64,000 bases of DNA, from NCBI RefSeq assembly GCF_042646205.1, contig NZ_JBHRTF010000002.1, positions 620,001 through 684,000 of the forward strand, read 5' to 3'. This DNA comes from Cellvibrio fontiphilus_A (lineage in GTDB: Bacteria > Pseudomonadota > Gammaproteobacteria > Pseudomonadales > Cellvibrionaceae). A program made the translations under genes and the position numbers. Below, one piece after another: positions 8,683 to 17,049 of this stretch; position 1 is the first letter of the stretch; every line of letters begins with the position of its first letter. The notes under the pieces are model-generated. The model was not told the origin of the DNA. It searched no databases and saw nothing but the letters and a program-made list of their open reading frames with translations.

Positions 8683-11600
8683 AACAGTTAATTAACAACG
8701 GCGTATTAAAAACACTTTCCGCACTGTGCATGCTGGCATGTGCAGGCAACAGCCTGGCGCTGGATTTAAATGTGGTAGCGTTAAATAAATTAAGTGAAAC
8801 CCGCATCGACCGCACCACTTACGATTACGTGTTTTCCGTCACCGTTAAAAATGGCGAGCAGGCAATTACTAACGCCGCGCAAACCTTAACCGCGAGCGGT
8901 GCTGGCACCACGATTCTGGATGGCAATGTTGTTATTGGCGATCTTGCCAGCGGTGAACAAATCACGCCGACGGATACCATTAAAATTCGCCACAATCGCG
9001 CTACTGCATTTAATCCCTCGGCATTGGTGTGGTCGGCGAGTGGCACAGCAGTTGTTCCGGTAAATCGCGTGCTGTTTAACGAAACTTTTGATGTCGATAA
9101 AGTTACTTTATTCAGTGCAGCCTATAAATCCATTTCAACGGATGCCTCGGCACCCTTATTTTTTGTCACCGGTGGCAACAGCGGAATTACCGTCGCCAAT
9201 AATCAATTAACCCTGGCAGCGGCGCGTTTTACCATTGGCCATAAACCACCGCGCGCAAACACCACATCGGGCGATACCAGTGCTAATGGCGATTTTGATT
9301 TAAGTAAACCCTATCGTATTTCATTTCGTGTGGTTGCTGCTTCCGGCTCCGGCGCAGTGCAAGTGATGGTGGATAACAACACCACCAGCGCAGGCAATTC
9401 ATTGCACGGTAGCGCCTCGCGCATTTTTAATGTGAGTGCAAATAGTTTGGTGGCGGGGCAAGTTATTGAATTGCAGCCAACAATCGGCACGGCCAATTCT
9501 TTTATTTCACTGCGCACCGAAAGTTCTGCGTCAGTCACTATCGATGATTTGGTCATTGAATATCTGGATGATGTTGTAGCTGGTTCGTCTTCATCAGTTG
9601 CATCGTCAGTCGTACCATCTTCTGTCGCTGCATCATCAATTGCGCCTTCATCTGTAGCGCCGTCTTCTGTTGCACCTTCATCGATACCAGCATCAAGTAG
9701 TTCATCCAGTGCAATCAGTTCTTCGGCGGCGAATCAAACTTCCAGCAGTCTTGCCTCTTATAACGGCGCATTGCGCCCGGCAAAAATGGAAGGCTTTGCG
9801 GCGCACGCCGGTGTGACCGGTGGCGCAGGTGGTGCACTAGTCACAGTGACAACTGGCACTGAATTAAATGCCGCACTTTGCAGCCGCGCGACCATGAGTA
9901 CACCGATTACCATTTTGGTAAACGGTACTATCAGCCACGCCAATACCACGGCGCAGGGTTGTAACACCCAGGCCGATGTCATCGAAATAAAACAGATGAG
10001 CAATGTGTCGATTATTGGTGTGGGCACCAACGCGCTGTTTGAAGAAATCGGCATTCATGTACGCGATGCTTCCAATATCATTTTGCAAAACTTGCATATC
10101 CGCAATGTGAAAAAAAGTGGTTCACCGGTTTCTAACGGCGGTGATGCGATTGGTATGGAAACCAATGTGAACCGTGTGTGGATCGACCACAATTGGCTGG
10201 AAGCTTCCGGCGGTGAAAAAGACGGTTATGATTCGCTGCTGGATATGAAAGCCGGTGTCACCAACGTGACGGTTTCCTACAATTTATTTAACGATTCCAG
10301 CCGCGCCGGTTTGATCGGTTCCAGCGACAGCGACAATAAAAATACCAACATCACTTTTCATCACAATTGGTATAAAAATATTGAACAGCGCACGCCGCTG
10401 ATTCGCCATGCACTGGTGCATATGTATAACAACTACTGGTCCAATGACCGTATGGATTATATGTTCCATGCAATTAACTCGCGCATGAACGCCCAGGCAT
10501 TGGTGGAGAGCAATTATTTTTACAACGTGAATAATCCGCTGATTGCGTCGGACGATTCCTCGGTGCCCGGTTGCTGGCAAACCAATAATGACAACACAGT
10601 GCTGCCGGAAATTTATTACAGCCGCACCGTGGGTAACGGTGCATTGGTGATTCCGCAAGTGGTGGATGGCCAGTTGCAATCCACCTGCGCCGTCACTGTG
10701 CCTTACGTTGTAGAAATGGATGCAGCGAACCATGTCCCTGCGATTGTGATGGCGAACGTAGGCGTAGGTAAAATTTCTGGCGGCGGTGTTGTAGTGACCA
10801 GTTCAGCGGCCAGTTCCAGTGTTGCATCTTCCGCAGCGCTCTCAAGTACGGGGCTCTCAAGTACGGCACCATCAAGTACAGCACCATCTAGTGTGGCTGC
10901 ATCAAGCATTGCACCATCCAGTGTTGCAGCAAGTAGTGAAGCCGCGAGTTCAGAAGCAAGCAGCACATCAATAAGCAGTGAAGCAAGTTCATCGGTTGCA
11001 CCGGTTGTGAGTGCATTGATTAACGAAGGTTTTGCGGTCGATAAAAACACGCTGTTTAGTGCGGCCTATCAATCCATTTCTATCGATGCTTCCGCGCCGC
11101 TGTATTTTATTACTGGTGGCGGCAGTGCAATTACCATCGCTAATAATCAACTCACCCTCGCGGGTGCGCGTTTTACTATCGGCAACCGTCCACCGCGTGC
11201 ATCCACTACGGCGAGTGATACTAATGCCAATGGCGATTTTGATTTAACGCGCCCTTATCGCATTAGCTTCACGGTGATTGCTGCGTCTGGCTCCGGAAAA
11301 ATGCAGGTGTATGTGGATAACAACACCACCAGCCAAGGCAATTCCATTCACGGTGCGAATTCAAAAGTGTATGAAGTGGTGGCGAATAGTTTGACTGCAG
11401 GCCAGCAAGTCACCATCACTCCGGCCGTGGGTACGGGCAATTCATTTATTGCGCTGCGCACCGAAAGTTCAGCAAGTGTGACGATTGATAATTTAGTGCT
11501 GGAATATACCGATGGTGCAGGTGTTTCTTCTTCTGTCGCTTCATCTGTATCTTCAGCTATTCCTTCATCAAGTGCGGCGAGTGTAGTTGCAAGTGCGTCA

Positions 11601-13103
11601 AGCCTTGCAGTTTCTTCAACACCATCAAGTGCAATTGCATCGAGCATCAGCAGCGCATCGTCCAGTGCGCCTTATATTCCTGACAATATAAACCTGAGTG
11701 CAGATTGTATTAGCATCGCCACTAACCCCAACGTAAATTGGCGCGATACTTCCTTGCAAACCGATCAGGAAATTGTGGAGTGTTTGTCGCAGTCGCTCGG
11801 TAAAGCGGTGGGTTACGGTGAAAATGCCAAAGGCGGTTTTGATCCCAACGGCAACAGCAAACTCACCATCATCACCAAAAATTCGAGCGTGACGGTTGAG
11901 CAGCAATTAATAAATGCACTGACAGACAACGCGCACAACTGGATTGTGTTCGATAAAGTGGAATTTGCGCAGCCCAGTGAAATTGGAATGTACCGCCAGT
12001 ATTGCAGCAACGCCACGGTGCAATCCCTGTTGGATGCGAGCGAAGTAGAATGTATTGATTACCATGCATGGTGTGCACGCAAGGGTTTCAATGATTTGGC
12101 AAGCTGCCGCACCGAATTTTTCAACAAGGCGATGAACAAAAGCAGTATTCCAATCCGCATTCCGGCGATTGGTTCTAACAAAACCCTCGATGGTCGCGGC
12201 ACTGAAGCCTATTTTATTTTCAGCGGTTTTGCGATTGGAAAAGATGCCGATGGTGTGCCCACACAAACATCGCAAAATGTGATTCTCACCCATTTGAAAT
12301 TCCAGGGCGCAGGCCACACGGAAGATCATTACGTTGATCCGGATATGATTCGCTCCACCGGCGCATCGCAGGATATTTGGATTCACAAAAATACCTTTGA
12401 TACCACCGGCGATTCAGCATTCGATGTCAAAATCGGTGCAAATCACATCACCATGTCGTTCAACCGTTTAGTGAATGTGAAGCGCGCGGTACTGCATGGC
12501 TCCAGCGACAGCCGCACCATCAACGCCAACATCACCACCACTATGCACCACAACGCCTTTGTGACAACTGACGATAGCTACATGCTGCTCGGCAATACCC
12601 TGCGCCGCGTGCCGTTACTGCGCCGCGGTAAAACGCACATGTTCAATAATGTCTTTGTGAATTATCGCAAAGAGATTTTGAGTTTGCGCGTGGGTGCCAG
12701 CGCCTTCCTGGAAGACAACGCTTTTGTGGTGAATTCCAGCTTGCAAGAAAAGAGTTCGGTGGAGGCATCGCTGAGTGAAATTGCCAACAACTATTTCAAA
12801 GACATCAGCGGCGGTTTCTTCCGCAACGACCGCAACTTCCTCTGGTTTGGCAGCGGCAGTTGTGTGGTGAATGAAGCCACCAAAACCCCACTCACCGCCA
12901 GCAACGGCACAGTGGCGGATTTGTCGCAAAACTATAACGCGGCTTCACTCAATGCCATCAATGGCTGGCGCTTTGCCGCCGGTCAGGACTTGGTGGACTA
13001 CGTGACCCTCACCGCCGGTAAACACGGCGATGCCCCGTTTAACTCGCCGTTGTCGCCAGACAGAACTTACATGGAGGCGCTAATACCCGTCGCTTGCCAG
13101 TAA
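8679..13103 (+). CDS. Secreted protein with two PL1 pectate lyase domains
   Basis: 1474 residues. Approximate order: 1-28 signal peptide (ending NSLALD); 29-125 Ig-like domain; 130-300 beta module A1; 305-370 Ser linker; 370-705 first PL1 domain with WIDHNWLEA, DSLLDMKAG, VTVSYNLF and GSSDSDN; 705-775 Ser linker; 780-950 module A2, a clear duplicate of A1; 950-1005 Ser linker; 1005-1474 second PL1 domain with WIHKNTFDTTGDSAFDVK, HGSSDS and RRVPLLRRGKTHMFNN. The two PL1 domains are of different subtypes. The second closely matches the catalytic domain of the protein at 21238. Modules A1/A2 may be carbohydrate-binding. Predicted role: extracellular cleavage of polygalacturonate by beta-elimination. 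Coupled to the PEP-CTERM-like gene by an ATGA overlap. Confidence 0.9.
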   Translation: MKQLINNGVLKTLSALCMLACAGNSLALDLNVVALNKLSETRIDRTTYDYVFSVTVKNGEQAITNAAQTLTASGAGTTILDGNVVIGDLASGEQITPTDTIKIRHNRATAFNPSALVWSASGTAVVPVNRVLFNETFDVDKVTLFSAAYKSISTDASAPLFFVTGGNSGITVANNQLTLAAARFTIGHKPPRANTTSGDTSANGDFDLSKPYRISFRVVAASGSGAVQVMVDNNTTSAGNSLHGSASRIFNVSANSLVAGQVIELQPTIGTANSFISLRTESSASVTIDDLVIEYLDDVVAGSSSSVASSVVPSSVAASSIAPSSVAPSSVAPSSIPASSSSSSAISSSAANQTSSSLASYNGALRPAKMEGFAAHAGVTGGAGGALVTVTTGTELNAALCSRATMSTPITILVNGTISHANTTAQGCNTQADVIEIKQMSNVSIIGVGTNALFEEIGIHVRDASNIILQNLHIRNVKKSGSPVSNGGDAIGMETNVNRVWIDHNWLEASGGEKDGYDSLLDMKAGVTNVTVSYNLFNDSSRAGLIGSSDSDNKNTNITFHHNWYKNIEQRTPLIRHALVHMYNNYWSNDRMDYMFHAINSRMNAQALVESNYFYNVNNPLIASDDSSVPGCWQTNNDNTVLPEIYYSRTVGNGALVIPQVVDGQLQSTCAVTVPYVVEMDAANHVPAIVMANVGVGKISGGGVVVTSSAASSSVASSAALSSTGLSSTAPSSTAPSSVAASSIAPSSVAASSEAASSEASSTSISSEASSSVAPVVSALINEGFAVDKNTLFSAAYQSISIDASAPLYFITGGGSAITIANNQLTLAGARFTIGNRPPRASTTASDTNANGDFDLTRPYRISFTVIAASGSGKMQVYVDNNTTSQGNSIHGANSKVYEVVANSLTAGQQVTITPAVGTGNSFIALRTESSASVTIDNLVLEYTDGAGVSSSVASSVSSAIPSSSAASVVASASSLAVSSTPSSAIASSISSASSSAPYIPDNINLSADCISIATNPNVNWRDTSLQTDQEIVECLSQSLGKAVGYGENAKGGFDPNGNSKLTIITKNSSVTVEQQLINALTDNAHNWIVFDKVEFAQPSEIGMYRQYCSNATVQSLLDASEVECIDYHAWCARKGFNDLASCRTEFFNKAMNKSSIPIRIPAIGSNKTLDGRGTEAYFIFSGFAIGKDADGVPTQTSQNVILTHLKFQGAGHTEDHYVDPDMIRSTGASQDIWIHKNTFDTTGDSAFDVKIGANHITMSFNRLVNVKRAVLHGSSDSRTINANITTTMHHNAFVTTDDSYMLLGNTLRRVPLLRRGKTHMFNNVFVNYRKEILSLRVGASAFLEDNAFVVNSSLQEKSSVEASLSEIANNYFKDISGGFFRNDRNFLWFGSGSCVVNEATKTPLTASNGTVADLSQNYNAASLNAINGWRFAAGQDLVDYVTLTAGKHGDAPFNSPLSPDRTYMEALIPVACQ

Positions 13104-13117
13104 TTCCAGCGGCTATA

Positions 13118-13155
13118 AAAACCCCTGGCCATTGTGATGGCTATGGCCGGGGGTT
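13118..13155 (+). terminator. Hairpin terminator after the two-domain pectate lyase
   Basis: AAACCCCTGGCCAT pairs with ATGGCCGGGGGTTT (one G-T wobble) 15 bases after the stop. The T-run is short (TTT), so termination efficiency is uncertain. Confidence 0.65.
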
Positions 13156-13220
13156 TGGGTGCTTATGACAAATGGCGCATAAATTGGCCTTTTTCTATCG
13201 TTGATATAGTAATTCAGTAT

Positions 13221-13248
13221 TTGTCTGTAAATATTTGTATGATATAAA
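13221..13248 (+). promoter_or_regulatory. Candidate sigma-70 promoter of a small gene
   Basis: TTGTCT (13221-13226), a 16-base spacer and TATAAA (13243-13248). A transcript would begin near 13255 and reach the small ORF at 13379 after a leader of about 125 bases. That leader contains GGGCCCAGGCCC followed by TTTTT (about 13348-13365), a weak possible attenuator. Confidence 0.45.
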
Positions 13249-13378
13249 TCGAGTTGTCTATAGGGATTTTGTGGTTTGTCGATGCGTTTGGCCAAAACCA
13301 TCCGCTGCAAATCAGTTGAATAAGTGAATAAGAAACAATCATAGACAGGGCCCAGGCCCATTTTTAAGCAGGTGAAGT

Positions 13379-13468
13379 ATGTCCACACTCAGCATCCGGC
13401 AGCAGCTTATGCTCTGTGCTGTGTTAATTGCCGCACACGCAGTGATGTTTGTTTTAGCTCCCGCCTAG
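13379..13468 (+). CDS. Candidate 29-residue hydrophobic peptide
   Basis: ATG at 13379, TAG at 13466. The peptide starts MSTLSIRQQLML and then is hydrophobic to its end (ALIAAHAVMFVLAPA-like composition), which fits one short membrane helix with a polar N-terminus. Support comes from context: AGCAGGTGAAGT places a ribosome-binding site a few bases upstream, a promoter-like sequence lies at 13221 and a strong terminator at 13494. The unit stands alone between a pectate lyase and the Mrp operon. It is too short for homology recognition by eye, and I do not know a function. A non-coding small RNA is the alternative. Confidence 0.5.
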   Translation: MSTLSIRQQLMLCAVLIAAHAVMFVLAPA

Positions 13469-13493
13469 TTTTCGTTTTATCGCAAATTTTTAC

Positions 13494-13532
13494 CACAAAG
13501 CCACAGCCAATCGGCTGTGGCTTTTGTGTTTT
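13494..13532 (+). terminator. Rho-independent terminator, possibly bidirectional
   Basis: CACAAAGCCACAGCC, loop AATC, GGCTGTGGCTTTTGTG, then TTTT. It is a strong hairpin 26 bases after the 29-residue ORF. The complementary strand also has a T-rich end, so it could serve the minus-strand small gene at 13680. Confidence 0.85.
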
Positions 13533-13679
13533 CAGGCTGGCCATAGCGCCTCTATCAAGCCGTGTCAGCAAGTGTGAAAAAACGCTTAGTGTCTGGTATC
13601 TGCTCTGCAAAATGGGTATAAGGTGCTTATGTGCCTGTCATTTTTTTCACAAGCTCACCCCCTTACCCTCACACCCGGA

Positions 13680-13826
13680 CTATTGGTGTTGGGCCTCTAC
13701 CACTCTTGGTTGCGCCGCTGGAGTTTGTTGCGTCGCCGCCATCCGTTTTTCACCGACCCGCCTGGCCTTCATATCCTTGAGTAATTTGTACGTATAGTCA
13801 GTTAACGGCTGGCTGTTGTTGTGCAT
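13680..13826 (-). CDS. Candidate 48-residue basic protein
   Basis: On the minus strand AAAGAGGTGGAAAC precedes an ATG at 13826, an excellent ribosome-binding site. The product begins MHNNSQPLTDYTYKLLKDM, continues with basic residues (KARRVGEKR) and ends in a Gln/Ala-rich tail; there is no membrane segment. It is divergent from mrpA, whose start is only 26 bases away, so the two would have overlapping control regions. No family recognised. The strong ribosome-binding site is the main support; the short length and tight divergent spacing keep confidence modest. Confidence 0.4.
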   Translation of the reverse strand: MHNNSQPLTDYTYKLLKDMKARRVGEKRMAATQQTPAAQPRVVEAQHQ

Positions 13827-13852
13827 GTTTCCACCTCTTTCGGGGATCTGAA

Positions 13853-16657
13853 ATGGAATTGTTACTGATTATCCTGCTGCCACTGCTGGGTGCCTGCCTG
13901 CCGCCTGTGGCTGAACGTTTTGGGCGCAATGTCTGTGCGCTTGCCGCTGCGTTTGGGCCGCTGCTCGCGCTGGCGTTGCTGCTGTCTTACCTGCCGGCGC
14001 TGTTTGAGCAACAGGTGTTTTTCTTCCATCAACCCTGGCTGCCACAGTTGGGTCTGGATTTAAGCCTGCGGCTGGATGGCCTGGGCATGATGTTTGCGCT
14101 GCTGATCCTGGGCATTGGCCTGCTGGTGATTATCTACGCGCGCTATTACCTCTCTAACCAGGATTCCCTCGGTCGCCTCTACGCACTGCTGCAGCTATTT
14201 ATGATGGCGATGCTGGGCATAGTGCTGTCCGACAACATCCTGTTATTGATTGTGTTTTGGGAGCTGACCAGCCTCAGTTCGTTTTTGCTGATTGGCTACT
14301 GGTCGCACAAAAGCGAGGCGCGTAAAGGGGCGCGTATGGCGCTGGCGATTACCGGGGCAGGGGGGCTGACCCTGCTTGCGGGTGCACTGTTGCTTGGCCA
14401 GATTACTGGCTCTTACAGTTTGCAAGTGATTACTAACTCAGCCGATTTGATTCAGGCGCACCCGCTTTACCCCATCGCCCTGATCCTGATTTTGATTGGC
14501 GCCTTTACCAAATCCGCGCAGTTTCCTTTTCACTTTTGGCTGCCCCACGCCATGGCGGCGCCCACGCCGGTATCGGCCTATTTGCATTCGGCGACTATGG
14601 TGAAGGCCGGTGTGTTTTTGCTGGCGCGGCTCTACCCGGCGCTGTCCGGTTCGGATTTGTGGTTTTATCTGGTCACTTTTACCGGTTTGGCGACGCTGGT
14701 GTTTGGCGCCTACAACGCCCTGTTTAAACATGACCTCAAAGGGCTGCTGGCCTATTCCACTATCAGCCACCTCGGCCTGATCACTATGTTGCTCGGCTTT
14801 AGCAGTGAACTGGCGGCGGTGGCGGCGCTGTTCCACATAGTCAATCACGCGACCTTTAAAGCCTCGCTGTTTATGGCGGCGGGCATCATCGACCACGAAA
14901 CTGGCACCCGCGATATGCGCCGCATCAACGGTATGTGGCAGTACATGCCGATCACCGCGACTGTGGCCATGGTGTCGGCTTCGGCCATGGCCGGGGTGCC
15001 GCTGCTCAATGGCTTCCTGAGCAAGGAGATGTTTTTTACCGAGACCCTGCAGGTGGAGCTGATGTGGGGCTTTGATTGGTTGATCCCGCTGCTGGCGACG
15101 CTGGCGGGAATTTTTGCGGTGGCCTATTCCTACCGGTTTATCCACGATGTGTTTTTTAACGGCCAGCCCATCGACCTGCCCAAGTTCCCGCCCCACGAGC
15201 CGCCGCGCTACATGATTCTGCCCATGGCACTTTTGGGTGTGCTCTGCCTGTTGGTGGGCATAGTGCCCAACTACACCGTTGCGCCCTTTTTGGATGCCGC
15301 CAGCTACGCGGTGTTGGGCGGTGGTATTCCGCAGTATCACATTGCCATTTGGCACGGTATTAACCTGCCGCTGGCGATGAGTGTGGCGGCGCTGTTGGGT
15401 GGCCTGCTGCTTTACTACCAGCGCAAAGGGCTGTTTGCCTTTTATGAACGCAAATATCGGGTGGATGAAAAAGAGGAATTTGAAAAACGTATCCAGGGGG
15501 TAGTGCGTTTTGCCCAGCGCGTTACCGATGCCATTGAAAACGGTTCGCTGCAGCGCTCGGCGGCGCTGTTTATCGCCACTGCACTGCTGCTGGCCACGGT
15601 GGAGTTTTGGCCGCTTGGCCAACTTCTGGGCAATGTCGCCCTGACGCCGCTGGACTGGGTGAGTCTACTGCTGGCCGCAGTGCTGATGATTGCTGCGCTG
15701 GTGACTGTGTTTATCCACCACAACCGGGTGGCGGCGCTGTTGGTGCTGGGTGTGGTGGGCTTGATTTTGTCCCTCGCTTTTGTGCGTTTTTCCGCGCCGG
15801 ATCTGGCACTGACACAAATCTCGGTGGAGGTAGTGACCATTATCCTGCTGATGCTGGCGCTCTACTTTTTGCCGCAAATCACCCCCCATGATTCCGACCG
15901 CAGCCGGGTAGTGCGCGATGTTCTGCTCGCCGGTGGCGCCGGTTTGGGCGTGGGCTTGTTGTGTCTGGCGATACTCACGCGCCCCTACGATACCAGCCTC
16001 GCCGACTTCTTCCTCGCTAACAGCGTCAGCGGTGGCGGTGGCACCAATGTGGTGAATGTGATTCTGGTGGACTTCCGCGGTTTTGATACGCTCGGTGAAA
16101 TCACCGTGCTGGCGATTGCCGGCCTGGGCGTGTACCTGATGCTGGACGGCCTGCGTCTGCCATTGCCGGGTATGGATGGCGAGGGCCGTCGCTGGGCGCG
16201 CGATCCTTACCCACCCATACTCACGGTGCTGTCGCGCATCCTGTTGCCGCTGGCGCTGATGGTCTCGGTGTACATCTTCCTACGCGGCCACAACCAGCCG
16301 GGCGGCGGGTTTATCGCCGGGTTGATCACCAGCATCGCGCTGATTCTGCAATACGTGTGCAGTGGCTCGGCCTGGGTACAACAGCGTTTGCCGGTGGATT
16401 ATGGCCGGGTAGCGGTGTTTGGGGTGTTGATTGCCACCCTCACCGGCATCGGCAGTTGGCTGTTTGGCTACCCCTTCCTCACCACCAGTTTCACCTACGT
16501 GGACTGGCCGCTGGTGGGCAAATTTGAACTGGCGACAGCGATGATTTTTGACACCGGCGTCTATGTCACCGTGGTGGGGGCGACCCTGCTAATGCTCGCG
16601 CAGCTGGGCAATTTGGCGCAAACCACCTACACCGATACTCATCAGGAGGCTAAATAA
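13853..16657 (+). CDS. mrpA: Mrp Na+/H+ antiporter subunit A fused to B
   Basis: 934 residues, a polytopic membrane protein of the complex-I-related antiporter family. The proton-channel glutamate lies in FWELTSLSSF (about E137) and the conserved lysine in GAFTKSAQFPFHFWLPHAM (about K220). After the antiporter core, about residues 640-780 match the MrpA C-terminal region. Residues 781-930 match a complete MrpB domain (RILLPLALMVSVYIFLRGHNQPGGGFIAGL). This is therefore the fused A/B arrangement of group 2 Mrp systems (PhaAB type), and no separate mrpB follows. It exchanges Na+ or K+ for H+ in the inner membrane as part of an A-G complex. Its stop shares one base with the mrpC start, and AGGAGG lies at 16644. 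Confidence 0.95.
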   Translation: MELLLIILLPLLGACLPPVAERFGRNVCALAAAFGPLLALALLLSYLPALFEQQVFFFHQPWLPQLGLDLSLRLDGLGMMFALLILGIGLLVIIYARYYLSNQDSLGRLYALLQLFMMAMLGIVLSDNILLLIVFWELTSLSSFLLIGYWSHKSEARKGARMALAITGAGGLTLLAGALLLGQITGSYSLQVITNSADLIQAHPLYPIALILILIGAFTKSAQFPFHFWLPHAMAAPTPVSAYLHSATMVKAGVFLLARLYPALSGSDLWFYLVTFTGLATLVFGAYNALFKHDLKGLLAYSTISHLGLITMLLGFSSELAAVAALFHIVNHATFKASLFMAAGIIDHETGTRDMRRINGMWQYMPITATVAMVSASAMAGVPLLNGFLSKEMFFTETLQVELMWGFDWLIPLLATLAGIFAVAYSYRFIHDVFFNGQPIDLPKFPPHEPPRYMILPMALLGVLCLLVGIVPNYTVAPFLDAASYAVLGGGIPQYHIAIWHGINLPLAMSVAALLGGLLLYYQRKGLFAFYERKYRVDEKEEFEKRIQGVVRFAQRVTDAIENGSLQRSAALFIATALLLATVEFWPLGQLLGNVALTPLDWVSLLLAAVLMIAALVTVFIHHNRVAALLVLGVVGLILSLAFVRFSAPDLALTQISVEVVTIILLMLALYFLPQITPHDSDRSRVVRDVLLAGGAGLGVGLLCLAILTRPYDTSLADFFLANSVSGGGGTNVVNVILVDFRGFDTLGEITVLAIAGLGVYLMLDGLRLPLPGMDGEGRRWARDPYPPILTVLSRILLPLALMVSVYIFLRGHNQPGGGFIAGLITSIALILQYVCSGSAWVQQRLPVDYGRVAVFGVLIATLTGIGSWLFGYPFLTTSFTYVDWPLVGKFELATAMIFDTGVYVTVVGATLLMLAQLGNLAQTTYTDTHQEAK

Positions 16658-17049
16658 TGGAAGCACTGATTGCATTGGTCATTGGCGTACTGGTGAGCTG
16701 CGGTGTCTACCTGCTGCTGCGCGCCCGTACCTTCCCGGTCATTCTCGGCCTCACCCTGCTGTCCTACGGGGTCAACCTGTTTATTTTTGTGATGGGGCGG
16801 CTGCGCACCGGTGCACCGGCGGTTGTCAGTAAAAGCGACAGCCTCAGTTCAACCCTCAGTTACGCCGACCCGCTGCCCCAGGCACTGGTGCTCACCGCCA
16901 TAGTGATAGGTTTTGCGATGACCGCCTTCCTGTTGGTACTGGCCCTGCGCGCCCGCGCCGAATTGGGTAACGACCATGTGGATGGCACCGCCGGCCTGGG
17001 TGAAAAACCGGTCAAACCGGTGCGCCCACTAGAGGAGGACGAGGTGTGA
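16657..17049 (+). CDS. mrpC: Mrp antiporter subunit C
   Basis: 130 residues with three hydrophobic helices, homologous to complex I NuoK: LIALVIGVLVSCGVYLLL, PVILGLTLLSYGVNLFIFVMG and PLPQALVLTAIVIGFAMTAF. It is a small membrane subunit needed for assembly of the antiporter complex. The start overlaps the mrpA stop by one base with a strong AGGAGG site, and the stop overlaps mrpD by 4 bases. The polar C-terminal tail after residue 100 is usual for the family. Confidence 0.95.
   Translation: MEALIALVIGVLVSCGVYLLLRARTFPVILGLTLLSYGVNLFIFVMGRLRTGAPAVVSKSDSLSSTLSYADPLPQALVLTAIVIGFAMTAFLLVLALRARAELGNDHVDGTAGLGEKPVKPVRPLEEDEV

Noticed and set aside
13113..13388. 91-codon minus-strand frame after the two-domain pectate lyase
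   Set aside because: It begins over the small ORF region, has no ribosome-binding site and its end runs through the terminator hairpin at 13118.
14438..15622. 394-codon minus-strand frame inside mrpA
   Set aside because: Product is Gln/His/Arg-rich without any domain; mrpA on the plus strand is unambiguous.
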